Made by a program: the position numbers and the translations under genes
NCBI GenBank assembly: GCA_002699025.1
Contig: PABA01000103.1
Span: forward strand, 1-39,020
Length of the DNA stretch: 39,020 nucleotides
Direction: 5' to 3'
Source: Sandaracinus sp.
GTDB lineage: Bacteria; Myxococcota_A; Polyangia; Polyangiales; Houyiibacteriaceae
Shown here: positions 21,751 through 30,007 of the stretch, piece after piece
Numbering within the stretch: position 1 is the first letter of the stretch
Layout: each line of letters begins with the position of its first letter
The notes under the pieces: model-generated
Seen by the model: only the letters and a program-made list of their open reading frames with translations
What the model was told of the DNA's origin: nothing
The model's database searches: none

Positions 21751-21828
21751 GGAGAGGATGCCACACGACCCCGCTCGCTCCCGAGTTTCAGAACGATTTC
21801 GCGATGGTCGCTTTCGCAGCGAGGGGTG

Positions 21829-22575
21829 TCAACGGCGCTTTGCGCTCTCACTGGAGGGGGCTTCGCCCTCGTCGGAGAGCCCCAGCGCCGCGTAGCTCCG
21901 CCGCCGATCCGCCTCGATGGCCGCGAGGACCCGCTCCGCCTCCGCGAGGCCGAGCTCGCGCAGCGTGTCCCGGTTGCGCGCGGCGACCCGCTCGTGGAGC
22001 GGCTTCTTCGGCGGCGTGGCGAGGAAGGCGGCGAGATCGACGGTCGAGAGATCCACGAAGCCGGTGCCCCGATCGCTCGGGCGCCGCACCTCCTCGAGGA
22101 CGCTCAGGCGGACGCACTGGATGGTCGGGTCCGGGCTCCGCCGGATGAAGGGGACGAGGCGAGCCGGCTCCTCGGCGGCCGCGGGCTCCACCGGCTCGGG
22201 GGCCGGATGGAAGGCCGCCAGGGCCATGGGCGGGGTGCCCCCGTGCGCGTCGGCGTGGCGCTCGCGCAGGCGGGCCACCGCCTCGACGAAGCGGGCGCGC
22301 GGCCAGCGGACGCGGGGGAAGACGATCAGGCCCACCTGCACGTGGGAGGCCGCCGCGTGGGCCTCGACCGCGGCGAGGGCCGGCCCCTCGAAGGCCGCCG
22401 GCCCCGGCGCCGTGACCACGCGCACCTCCACGTGGCCGTCCCGGCGCGCCTTCGCCGCCCAGGGGCAGAGGTCGAAGCGCTCGACGAACTCCTCGGCGTA
22501 GCGGAGATAGATGCGCCGGGCCTCGCGCGCGAGCGCCTCGTCGCGGGCGGCCGCCTCGTCCGCCTCCGGCGCCAT
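21829..22575 (-). CDS. DUF1415 family protein
   Basis: This 248-residue soluble protein starts at the ATG that shares its A with the NUDIX stop codon (TGATG), so the two are translationally coupled. It has features I associate with DUF1415: an early VERFDLCPWA segment with a conserved Cys-Pro-Trp, a hydrophobic strand VGLIVFPRV, a FHP motif, and PFIRRSPDPTIQCVRLSVLE. A middle Pro/Glu/Ala-rich insertion (about 140-155) and a charged tail are present. The activity of this family is not established to my knowledge; the Cys may be functional. Pairing with a NUDIX hydrolase suggests a shared housekeeping task, but this is inference. Confidence 0.83.
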   Translation of the reverse strand: MAPEADEAAARDEALAREARRIYLRYAEEFVERFDLCPWAAKARRDGHVEVRVVTAPGPAAFEGPALAAVEAHAAASHVQVGLIVFPRVRWPRARFVEAVARLRERHADAHGGTPPMALAAFHPAPEPVEPAAAEEPARLVPFIRRSPDPTIQCVRLSVLEEVRRPSDRGTGFVDLSTVDLAAFLATPPKKPLHERVAARNRDTLRELGLAEAERVLAAIEADRRRSYAALGLSDEGEAPSSESAKRR

Positions 22576-23036
22576 CAGCGGTCGGCCAGGTACTCGACCA
22601 GGTGCGGCACGATCTTCATGGAGCGCGCGCGCTCCGGGGTCACGAACTCCGCCCAGATGACCTCGCGCCGATCGATGTCGATCTCGCCCGGCAGCGCGTC
22701 CAGCTCGGCCTCGTAGATGTCGACCGTGTCCTTGCGGAACTCGAAGGGGTGCGTGCCGTGGTAGGCGTGGGTGAAGCGCTCGGGCGGGACCTCGAGGGAG
22801 GTCTCCTCGCGGAGCTCGCGCGACGCGGCCGCCCGCGGATCCTCCCCGGGGCGCACGTAGCCGCCGGGCAGCGTGTGGAACTTCCGGTAGGAGTTCCGCA
22901 CGAGGAGGATGCGCCCGTCGTGCCAGATCGCCGCGAGGGCGCCGCTCGTCTCCGGGCGCCGGACGAACCAGTAGCTGCGGAGCATGAGGTGCGCGGTGCG
23001 GTAGGCCGCGCGGATGGGCGCGTCGATCATCGTCAT
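22575..23036 (-). CDS. NUDIX hydrolase
   Basis: This 153-residue protein hydrolyses a nucleoside diphosphate linked to another group; the substrate is unknown. The Nudix box is intact in its metal-binding residues: GGYVRPGEDPRAAASREL followed by REETSLEV, with Ser where the consensus has Gly after EET. A membrane-like or amphipathic N-terminus (IRAAYRTAHLMLRSYWFVRR) precedes the fold, as in several uncharacterised NUDIX proteins. The ATG at 23036 has AAGGA eight bases upstream. The open frame begins at 23084, but its first 16 residues look unrelated. It is first in a two-gene operon with the DUF1415 gene. Confidence 0.92.
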   Translation of the reverse strand: MTMIDAPIRAAYRTAHLMLRSYWFVRRPETSGALAAIWHDGRILLVRNSYRKFHTLPGGYVRPGEDPRAAASRELREETSLEVPPERFTHAYHGTHPFEFRKDTVDIYEAELDALPGEIDIDRREVIWAEFVTPERARSMKIVPHLVEYLADR

Positions 23037-23130
23037 CAGGATAGTCCTTCGATCGACCCTGCCGAAAGAAAGGTGCGGCCACATGCCCCGAACGGAGTAG
23101 CGGGCCGAGCGCCGAGGGGGCGGCGCGTCG

Positions 23131-23158
23131 TGGTCATGGCGCCGTGGCCATGGCGCCG
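23131..23158. repeat. 14-base direct repeat in intergenic gap
   Basis: TGGTCATGGCGCCG is followed directly by TGGCCATGGCGCCG (one mismatch) in the gap between the cytochrome stop and the NUDIX start. Each copy contains the palindrome GGCGCC. It may mark a regulatory or transcription-end element; nothing else is seen in this gap. Confidence 0.45.
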
Positions 23159-23171
23159 TGATCGCGGCGGC

Positions 23172-25592
23172 CTACTCGAGGTCGTCGAGGGTGCGGAGGT
23201 AGAGCAGCAGGTCGGCGCGCTCGGCCTCGCTCAGGTCGCTCGTCGCGCCGTGGGCGTCGTCCGGGTTGCGGGTGATGAACACGGCCTCGAGGGTCGGCGC
23301 GGATCCGTCGTGCAGGTAGGGGGCCGTGCGCCAGAGGCCACGCAGCGTCGGTGTGTCGAGGCCGTCGAGGGCCTCGCCGAGGCGCTGACCGCTCGCCTCG
23401 GAGAGCGTGCCCACGTCGTGGCGGACGCCGACGGCGCTGTCGGTGAAGGCCTCGCCGGCGTGGCAGCCCGCGCAGCCGGCGTCGGCGAACACGGCCGCCC
23501 CGCGCGCCCGCGCGAGATCGAAGGCGCCGTCGTCCCGGCGGAAGGGGCTCGTGCCCACGCGGGTCAGGCTCGCGACGTAGGCCGCCAGGGCGTCGAGCTC
23601 CTCGCTCAGCCCCGCCTTCGGGGGCCCGAGGGGCGCGGCGGTCTCGGCCCAATGCGCCTCGCTCAGAAAGCCCGTGCCCCCCTGGCCGTTGCGGATGTCC
23701 CCCTCGAAGTCCTGCACCTCGTCGAAGTTGCCGCTCCAGTGGATGGCGCCGTGGCCCACCCCGTGGCCGCGGAGGTCGATGGTGTTGCGGAGGCCCTCGC
23801 CGCGCTGCGTGAAGTCCCAGACGAGGCCGTCGCTCTCGCCGTCGAGGTGGCAGCTCGCGCAGCTCAAGTAGCTGGTGCGGCTCATGCGCGGGTCGACGCT
23901 CGTGTGGAAGAGCTGCTTGCCGCGGAGCACGTCGGGGGCGAGGGGCTCGTCGGCGAGGGTCGGCACGGCGGCGAGGAGCGGGGGCTCGCGCGAGAGCTCC
24001 GAGACGTCGTAGACGCGGAGCTCGCGCGAGAGGGTCGCGAAGACCCAGAGGCGCTCGCGGCCGGCCGCGTCCTCGTCGAGGGCGAGGGCCCGCGGGGCGA
24101 CGCCGACGTCCGCGATCGAGCCGAGGGTGTCGAAGGAGAAAGCGTCGAGGGCGACGACGCGCTGGGCGCCCATCATGGCGACGAAGAGGCGGTCGCCGAC
24201 GGGCGTGATCGCGAGCGCCGAGCCGAAGTCGAGGTCGTCGAAGGAGACGCGGAAGGTCTCCTCGACGCCGTCGCTCGGGTCGCCGGCGCCGGCGGCGAAG
24301 AGCTCGACGAGGACGGCGCGGGCGGTGGTCTGGCTGTCGAAGGGCTCGCCGGTGCGGAAGAGGCCGCTCACGTTGTTGGCCTTGAGAGCCGGCAGGAGCG
24401 CGCGGGCGCCGTCGGGGGTGAAGGCGAGCGCGTCGAGGAAGCCGGGGACGCCGCTGTTGTCCGTGTCGCTGTCGAGGCCCTCCTGGCGCGGGAGGAGCGC
24501 CTCGCCGCGCAGGGCCGGCTCGCTCGGCGTCGTCAGATCGACGCGGTAGACGTGCCCGCCCTCGGCGGTGGCGCGCCAGCGGCTCACGAGGGCGAGGCCC
24601 CGATCGTTGAGGGCGACGGCGCGCGGGTCCGGCCCGACGGAGGCCCGGCCGATGACCGCGTCCCCCTCGACGACGGCGACCGCGCCGGCGTCCTGGAGCG
24701 CGACGACGAAGCGCCCGACCGCGCCCTCGAAGCGCGGATCGGCGGCGACGCCGAAGGGGCGCGAGCCAGCGCCGAGCTCGACCTCGCCGAGCGGGGCGAG
24801 GGTGTCCGCGTCGAAGCGCGCGAGGGCTCCGGCGCGCTGGCAGCTCACGGCGAGGACGCGCCCGGAGAGCGCGAGCGTGCGCGGGCCGGCGCAGGTCGGG
24901 AGCTCGGCCTCGCGCTCGAGCGAGGCGGTGTCGACGACGGCCAGCGTGTCGGCGTCCGCGTTGGCGGCGAAGGCGCGGCCGGACACCGGGTCGAGCAGGA
25001 GGGGGGAGGAGGCCTCGGGCGCGCGCTCGGCCGGGCGGAAGACGACCTGCACCGTGCGCGAGGCGTCGCGCCCGCCGGCGACGACGCTGACGAGGAAGCT
25101 CCCGGGGTAGGTCCAGGTGTGGCAGGCCTCGGGCGTGGCGACCTCGCTCCGCTCGCCGTCGCCCCAGACGAAGGTGAAGGCGTCGGCGGAGAAGGCCGTG
25201 GCGTAGCAGGCCTCCTCGCCGACGTAGGCGACGGCGGGGCCCGAGAGCGCCTCGGGGGCCGCTCCATCGAGGGCCGCGTCGACAGAGGCCGCGTCGACGG
25301 TGCCCGCGTCGACGGGGAGCGCCCCGTCCGCGTCCGCCACGCTCGCGTCGAGGCCGGCGTCCGCGGGGGCGTCGTCGTCGCCGCCGGCCGCGAGCGCCGC
25401 CAGCCCGAGGAGGAGCGCCAGGCCCGGACGGCGGAGGACGGCGCCCGGAGCCCGGGGCGGGCGCTGGGCCTCCTCGAGACGGGTCGCGCGCGTCGTCGCC
25501 CGGCCCGGACCCAGGCGGCCGTTCGCTCGCGCTCCGCCGAGTCGCAGGCCGTTCGTTCGCGGGCGGGCGTTCGTTCGAGGGCGGGCGTTCAC
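23172..25592 (-). CDS. Di-heme cytochrome c peroxidase/MauG-like protein with beta-propeller
   Basis: This protein of about 806 residues is exported to the periplasm or surface. A Pro/Arg-rich N-terminus precedes a hydrophobic core (about 53-68) and an Asp/Ala-rich linker. A PKD-like part (TFVWGDGERSEVATPEACHTW, given as FVWGDG) and a propeller of YVTN-like repeats (about 170-545) follow. The C-terminal 260 residues hold two c-type heme sites, CASCH (Cys578-His582) and CAGCH (Cys707-His711), with RNTIDLRGHG and TPTLRGLWRTAPYLHDG motifs typical of di-heme peroxidase/MauG relatives. The GTG at 25592 overlaps the stop of the LVIVD gene (GTGA), implying coupling. A TTG at 25598 is the alternative. 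The N-terminus is uncertain: no lipobox Cys is seen where one would be expected (LAALAAGGDDD). Confidence 0.88.
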   Translation of the reverse strand: MNARPRTNARPRTNGLRLGGARANGRLGPGRATTRATRLEEAQRPPRAPGAVLRRPGLALLLGLAALAAGGDDDAPADAGLDASVADADGALPVDAGTVDAASVDAALDGAAPEALSGPAVAYVGEEACYATAFSADAFTFVWGDGERSEVATPEACHTWTYPGSFLVSVVAGGRDASRTVQVVFRPAERAPEASSPLLLDPVSGRAFAANADADTLAVVDTASLEREAELPTCAGPRTLALSGRVLAVSCQRAGALARFDADTLAPLGEVELGAGSRPFGVAADPRFEGAVGRFVVALQDAGAVAVVEGDAVIGRASVGPDPRAVALNDRGLALVSRWRATAEGGHVYRVDLTTPSEPALRGEALLPRQEGLDSDTDNSGVPGFLDALAFTPDGARALLPALKANNVSGLFRTGEPFDSQTTARAVLVELFAAGAGDPSDGVEETFRVSFDDLDFGSALAITPVGDRLFVAMMGAQRVVALDAFSFDTLGSIADVGVAPRALALDEDAAGRERLWVFATLSRELRVYDVSELSREPPLLAAVPTLADEPLAPDVLRGKQLFHTSVDPRMSRTSYLSCASCHLDGESDGLVWDFTQRGEGLRNTIDLRGHGVGHGAIHWSGNFDEVQDFEGDIRNGQGGTGFLSEAHWAETAAPLGPPKAGLSEELDALAAYVASLTRVGTSPFRRDDGAFDLARARGAAVFADAGCAGCHAGEAFTDSAVGVRHDVGTLSEASGQRLGEALDGLDTPTLRGLWRTAPYLHDGSAPTLEAVFITRNPDDAHGATSDLSEAERADLLLYLRTLDDLE

Positions 25593-25595
25593 TCG
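25550..25595 (-). repeat. 18-base direct repeats at the start of the cytochrome gene
   Basis: Two 18-base units CGTTCGTTCG(C/A)GGGCGGG (25550-25567 and 25568-25585) and a partial third encode an N-terminal NARPRT repeat and overlap the junction with the LVIVD gene. Copy change would lengthen the region before the signal peptide without shifting frame. Confidence 0.65.
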
Positions 25596-27391
25596 CAAGC
25601 AGCCGTGCGGAAGGTGGAGCGGAAGGGCGCGGCCGTCGCGTTGCCCGAGACGTCGGTCAGGCCGCCGGCGGGGACGACGACCTCGTAGGTCGTCGCCGGC
25701 GCGAGGGGCGCCGCGGGCCAGAAGTTCAGCACGCCCTCCTGCCCGCTGTACTGGCCCTCGAGGGGCGGCCCGAGCGGCTCGCCGGCCTCGTCGATGGGGC
25801 GCACGTAGAAGCTCCCGCGGTGCACCGTCGCGAGCTCGACCGGCTCGTCCACCGTCAGCCCCACGCGGGCCCCGAGGGCCACCGGCTCGGCGCCGTCGCG
25901 CGGCACGACCATGTTCACGACGGGGGCCCGCGTGTCGGGGGCGCGCTTCCAGGGATAGACGAGCGAGGCCTCTCCGGAGACGGCGTCGTCGTCGACGCTC
26001 GCGACGATCACGTTGCCGACGGGCGTGAGCGTGTCCACGTCGCCGACCATGTCGAGGCGCGCCACGCGGTCGGGCGCGGAGGGGTCCGCGATGTCGATGA
26101 TCTCGCCGAAGGCGCTCAGCCCGACGAAGGCCTCGTCCTCCATCACGAAGACGTAGCCGCCGTTGGCGAAGCGGTCCGGGCTCTCCCAGCTGCCGAGGAA
26201 GCTCGGCGCGCTCGGGTCGGCGATGTCGAAGACGATGAGGCCCCCGCCGATGACGTGGCGCGCGTAGTAGGCGCGGCCGCCGTTGATGTGGGCGAAGTAG
26301 GCGGCGCGGAGCGTCGGGCGGCCGAGCCGGTCGGTGGTCCCGTCGTTGAGGAGGAAGGTGCCGCCGGGGATGGGCCGGGGCGCGCCGGGGTCGCTGATGT
26401 CGACGAAGGCCGTGCGGGAGCCCTCGCTGGGGAAGATGGCGAGGAGCGTGCCGATGGCGTGGACGCCGCCCACGCGGAAGTCCGGCTCGGGCTCGTACTG
26501 GGCGACGAGCTCGGGACGCTCCGGGTCCGAGGCGTCGACGATGAAGACGCCGTTGTCGCTCGCGCCGACGTAGACGTAGGGCGCCTGCCAGAAGACGCTC
26601 ATGACGACGCGCGCGTAGGAGTCCGGGTAGCGCACGCCCGGCAGGGTCATGTCCGTGACCGGCTGGGGATCGCTCGGATCGCTGACGTCCCAGAAGAGGA
26701 TGCCGGTCATGGAGGTGGTGACCATCCAGTCGCGCTCGCCGACGCGGGCGACGCCCGTGGAGTGGGTCTCGCGCATGTCCTCGAAGACGGTGGTGCCGAC
26801 GGGGCTCGGCGCGCAGGGGGTGGCGAAGTCGAAGACGCTGATGCCGCCGACGCCGCCCTCGTGGGCCCAGGGCAGCCAGAGGCGGCCATCGAACATGAAG
26901 GCCGTGTTGTGGTGGTCGCGGTCGCGCTCGCCCCCGTCGAGGGGGGCGCAGGCCTCGAGGAGGTCGGCCTCGTCGTAGCTCTCGGAGGGCCCGCCGGGGC
27001 CGGCGAGGGGGCGCGGGTAGGCGCCCGGAGCGGGCGGGTCGAAGCTGGGCGGGCCGGCGTCGGGGCCCGCGGCGTCACCCGCGTCCGGGAGCGTGGCGTC
27101 GCCCGCGTCGGACGGGCCCCCGTCCGGGGTCGATGCGTCCGGAGTCGATGCGTCCGGGACGCCGGCGTCGAGGAGCTCGCAGCCCGTCGGAGGGGGCCCC
27201 GCGTCGAAGAGGGAGCCGGCGTCGGTCCCCGCGTCCCGGCGCGCGCCCCCATCCTCGTCGCCCGCGTCCCTTCCGGCGTCCGGGAGCACGCCCGAGTCGT
27301 CCATCGGCGGATCGACCTCCGCGTCCTCGCAGCCGGCGACCAGGAGCCCGCCGCACACCGCCCAGAGCACCACCGAAGCCCGCACGCCCAT
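25589..27391 (-). CDS. LVIVD-repeat beta-propeller lipoprotein
   Basis: This protein of about 600 residues has lipobox LVAGC in MGVRASVVLWAVCGG and a long Asp/Gly/Ala/Pro linker (about 25-125). LVIVD-type repeats (about 135-480) such as ILFWDVSDPSDPQPV, VFIVDASDPERPELV and LIVFDIADPSAPSFL build a beta-propeller. The last 110 residues resemble an SbsA-type Ig-like (Big_5) domain (PRDGAEPVALGARVGLTVDEPV). These proteins are common in myxobacterial surface proteomes and thought to bind partners; no enzyme motif is seen. The start at 27391 is chosen over the open frame at 27415 because it yields a clean signal peptide. The stop overlaps the cytochrome start, so the propeller and the heme protein are probably made together. 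Confidence 0.88.
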   Translation of the reverse strand: MGVRASVVLWAVCGGLLVAGCEDAEVDPPMDDSGVLPDAGRDAGDEDGGARRDAGTDAGSLFDAGPPPTGCELLDAGVPDASTPDASTPDGGPSDAGDATLPDAGDAAGPDAGPPSFDPPAPGAYPRPLAGPGGPSESYDEADLLEACAPLDGGERDRDHHNTAFMFDGRLWLPWAHEGGVGGISVFDFATPCAPSPVGTTVFEDMRETHSTGVARVGERDWMVTTSMTGILFWDVSDPSDPQPVTDMTLPGVRYPDSYARVVMSVFWQAPYVYVGASDNGVFIVDASDPERPELVAQYEPEPDFRVGGVHAIGTLLAIFPSEGSRTAFVDISDPGAPRPIPGGTFLLNDGTTDRLGRPTLRAAYFAHINGGRAYYARHVIGGGLIVFDIADPSAPSFLGSWESPDRFANGGYVFVMEDEAFVGLSAFGEIIDIADPSAPDRVARLDMVGDVDTLTPVGNVIVASVDDDAVSGEASLVYPWKRAPDTRAPVVNMVVPRDGAEPVALGARVGLTVDEPVELATVHRGSFYVRPIDEAGEPLGPPLEGQYSGQEGVLNFWPAAPLAPATTYEVVVPAGGLTDVSGNATAAPFRSTFRTAACE

Positions 27392-27462
27392 GTCCCCATG
27401 ATAGGGCCTCACCACCTTACAGAACCTTGCGCGCGAGGACGGGCGCCCGCAGATTGGCCGCC

Positions 27463-28338
27463 ATGCCCTTTCCGCACATCGCCTACGGCACGCCCCGCAA
27501 GCTGCCGAAGGCGCGCGACCTCCCCGGCCGCGTGGTGGTGCTCGACGTCGCCTTCGCCTCGAACGCCGGCGGCGCCAGCTTCGAGAAGACCACCCTCCCC
27601 TTCCTCGAAGGGCTCGGCCAGCGCCTGGCGATGTGGATCGACCACCACGACCACGACGAGCACCCGCGCTACGCGGAGGACCCGCGCTTCGTCCTCCGCA
27701 CCAAGGCCCAGCACGGCGCCTGCCCCGAGCTCGTCACCCCCGAGCGCGTCGAGTGGGCCGGCGCCATCGACACCGTCTGCTGCCACGTGGACTTCGACGG
27801 GCTCTGCTCGGCGGCGAAGTGGATCCGGGGCGGGGTCGAGCCCTACCCCGGCGCCGACGACGACGCGCGGGCCATCGACACCCGCCTGGGCACGCCGAGC
27901 GAGCGCGCCGAGTGGCTCGACCGGGCGCTCCGGGCGCGGCCGCGCGACGACGGGCTCCGCGGGCTGATGATCCGCTACCTGGCCGAGGGCGCCGGCGACA
28001 CGTCGATCTTCAAGCAGATCCAGCAGGCAGCGAAGCCTCTCGTGCGCAAGGAGACCGAGGCCAAGCGGCTGGCGACCCGCTACCAGATCCGCGGCGACGT
28101 GGCCGTCTGCGACGCGCGGGTGCGCGACCACGCCTATGACAAGACGGCGCTCCTGCTCATGGGGCAGGAGCTCGCGCCGATCTCGCTCGTGCACGACGAG
28201 ACGACCGTGACCGTCGCGGCCCGCTTCGACAGCGGCATCGACCTCGTGAAGATGCTCGGGCTGAACGGCGGCATGCCGACCCGGGTGAGCGTCGCGGCGA
28301 AGAAGCTCCCCAAGGTGCTCGAGGCGCTGGGCGCCTGA
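27463..28338 (+). CDS. DHH-family phosphoesterase-like protein
   Basis: This 291-residue cytoplasmic protein shows the DHH signature: Asp28 in VVVLDVAF, Asp60-His61-His62 (WIDHHDHDEH), and Asp110/Asp112 in CCHVDFDGLCSAAKW. These are consistent with two-metal phosphoesterases of the RecJ/NrnA/GdpP superfamily. The C-terminal part has a weak DHHA1-like Gly-Gly segment (LGLNGGMPTRVSV) in place of GGHxxxxG. The substrate (oligonucleotide, cyclic dinucleotide or other) cannot be told. The ATG at 27463 is preceded by a 71-base gap shared with the divergent LVIVD gene, and the longer open frame upstream translates the antisense of that gene. Convergent with the lipoprotein at 28389. Confidence 0.82.
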   Translation: MPFPHIAYGTPRKLPKARDLPGRVVVLDVAFASNAGGASFEKTTLPFLEGLGQRLAMWIDHHDHDEHPRYAEDPRFVLRTKAQHGACPELVTPERVEWAGAIDTVCCHVDFDGLCSAAKWIRGGVEPYPGADDDARAIDTRLGTPSERAEWLDRALRARPRDDGLRGLMIRYLAEGAGDTSIFKQIQQAAKPLVRKETEAKRLATRYQIRGDVAVCDARVRDHAYDKTALLLMGQELAPISLVHDETTVTVAARFDSGIDLVKMLGLNGGMPTRVSVAAKKLPKVLEALGA

Positions 28339-28388
28339 GGAGCGGACGGGTCCGGCTGGATGGGTCCGGGCGCCCGAGAGCGCGCGGC

Positions 28389-29018
28389 TCACTCCACTCG
28401 GAGGGTCACCGGCGCGGTCTCGAGGGGCGGCCCTTCGCCGAGGCGTACGCCTCCGATGACCAGCTCGTAGCGGCCGACGGGGAGCGGGCCGAAGGTGCTG
28501 GGCTCGGCGCCCTCGCGGAAGAACCCGGAGATCCCGTGGAGCGTCGTGAGGAGCTCTTCTGCGCCCGGCCCGAGCGTGAAGCGCCGCGGCGGCCGCCCGC
28601 CCGGGCGCGGCATGGGCGGCGGGAGGAAGGTCGGGCGCCAGACCGTGCCGTCCGCGGCCAGGAGGCGCCACTCGAGCTCGAAGGCGGCGGGGATCACGGC
28701 GACGATCTCCACGGGCGCGTCGCTCCCGTTGCGGACACGGAGCACCCCCTCGAGACGCGCCTCGATGCTCCGCTGTGGCTCCGCGCCGGCCGGGAAGGTC
28801 GAGCGAGCAGGCTCGAAGCGGATGGACAGCGCGCTCGTCTCCTCGTCCATGGGGTCCTCCTCCGCCGGGCGCGTCGGCTCGCCCGGCCCGGGCTCCGAGC
28901 GGTTCGAGCCCGTCGTCCCCTCTGGCTCCATGCTCGCCGGTCCCTCCGGGGCGTCGGCCGGCCCGGGGCCGCAGCCCGCGAGGGCCGACGCGACGAGAAA
29001 ACGGAGCCAGCGCGCCAT
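28389..29018 (-). CDS. Hypothetical lipoprotein, last gene of ABC/DUF3299 operon
   Basis: This 209-residue lipoprotein has a short signal peptide with lipobox LAGC (Cys16), followed by a Pro/Glu/Gly-rich linker to about residue 60. The rest (about 64-209) looks like an all-beta Ig-like fold (VLRVRNGSDAPVEIVAV; LPVGRYELVIGGVRL). No catalytic or metal motif is seen. It begins 32 bases after the DUF3299-like gene and may be the fourth gene of the operon with the ABC transporter. It could be an envelope partner of the transport system, but nothing in its sequence shows this. Confidence 0.75.
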   Translation of the reverse strand: MARWLRFLVASALAGCGPGPADAPEGPASMEPEGTTGSNRSEPGPGEPTRPAEEDPMDEETSALSIRFEPARSTFPAGAEPQRSIEARLEGVLRVRNGSDAPVEIVAVIPAAFELEWRLLAADGTVWRPTFLPPPMPRPGGRPPRRFTLGPGAEELLTTLHGISGFFREGAEPSTFGPLPVGRYELVIGGVRLGEGPPLETAPVTLRVE

Positions 29019-29050
29019 CGGTCCATCCTACGCGGACCGACGCGCGTCGC

Positions 29051-29953
29051 CTACATCGGGCGCACGTGCTCGGCGTCGAGGCGGTAGAGGCTCGTCACGT
29101 AGCCCTCCTCCCGCTCCTCGCTCGCCTCGAAGCGCCCGTAGACGCGCACGCCCTGGCTCTCCATGCGGCGGAGGCTCGGGTCGCCGCGCACGACGATGGC
29201 CTCGTGGATGTCGGGCGGCCGGCCGAAGCAACAGCTCCAGAGCGACTCCACCAGGAGGAACTGGTCCTCCTCGAGGTAGAGCAGGTAGCCCCAGGCCATC
29301 ACGTCCTTGCCGTCGAGGGCCGTGACCTGGGCGGGCAAGTCCATGCCCTCCTCGTACTCGAAGCCGCGGAGCGTCGGCCAGGCCATCGGCTCCCACTCGC
29401 CCTCGGGCTGCCCCTCGGCGTCGAGCTCGAGCACGCCGCCCAGCTCGGTGATGAGGTTCCGCGCCATGAGCCGCGCCTGCCCGCGGATGGCCTGGTCCTG
29501 CATCTCGCCGTAGCCGCGCCCGTCCGCCTCGGCGGCGCGCGCGACGATGTTCCCGATCAGCGCGTCCGTCTTCTCCGCGCGCTGGCTGGCCGAGCCGAGG
29601 TGGGCGTCCGCGAGCACGGTCGAGAGGTCGCGCATGACCTCGACCTCCTCGACCTCCTGGTCGCTCGCCGCCTTGCGGATGACGCCCTCGATGATCGTCG
29701 CGAGCGCCTCCTCCGTACCCTGGTCCTCCGGGTCCTCGCGGTCGGCGCGGAAGGTGGTGCGCTGGAAGTTCTGGGTCTGCGGGTTCTGGCACCAGAGCGG
29801 CGCGGTCACGAGGACGCCGAGGCCGATGAGCACCAGGCCACGCATCACGCCGTCGAGCGGGCTCTTGGCGCGCTTCTTCGGCTCGGGCGCGGCGCCCTTC
29901 GCGGGCTCCTCGGCGTCGTCCTTGGCGCTCGGCGTCTCGCGGTCGTCGGTCAT
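29051..29953 (-). CDS. DUF3299-like membrane-anchored protein of metal ABC operon
   Basis: This 300-residue protein has a charged cytoplasmic N-terminus, one membrane helix (about 36-54; GLVLIGLGVLVTAPLW) and a periplasmic part. The conserved core is near residues 215-250: VMAWGYLLYLEEDQFLLVES, then WSCCFGRPPDIHEAIVV. This resembles DUF3299, where a Cys/Pro/Pro segment follows a strand ending in the LV pair. Two adjacent Cys and a nearby His could bind metal. It follows an ATPase and an FtsX-type permease, 54 bases after the permease stop. From memory, DUF3299 proteins are in the Vibrio zinc operon zrgABCDE, which supports a zinc-uptake role, but this recollection should be checked. The start at 29953 gives a sensible topology. 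Confidence 0.78.
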   Translation of the reverse strand: MTDDRETPSAKDDAEEPAKGAAPEPKKRAKSPLDGVMRGLVLIGLGVLVTAPLWCQNPQTQNFQRTTFRADREDPEDQGTEEALATIIEGVIRKAASDQEVEEVEVMRDLSTVLADAHLGSASQRAEKTDALIGNIVARAAEADGRGYGEMQDQAIRGQARLMARNLITELGGVLELDAEGQPEGEWEPMAWPTLRGFEYEEGMDLPAQVTALDGKDVMAWGYLLYLEEDQFLLVESLWSCCFGRPPDIHEAIVVRGDPSLRRMESQGVRVYGRFEASEEREEGYVTSLYRLDAEHVRPM

Positions 29954-30007
29954 GGGGGTCGTTCGGGAGAGGGGCTCGAGGGAGGGGCCGCCCCGGCGGG
30001 GCGGTCG

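Noticed and set aside
22602..25688. A 1028-residue plus-strand open frame
   Set aside because: It crosses three genuine minus-strand genes (NUDIX, cytochrome and part of the next) and has no domain.
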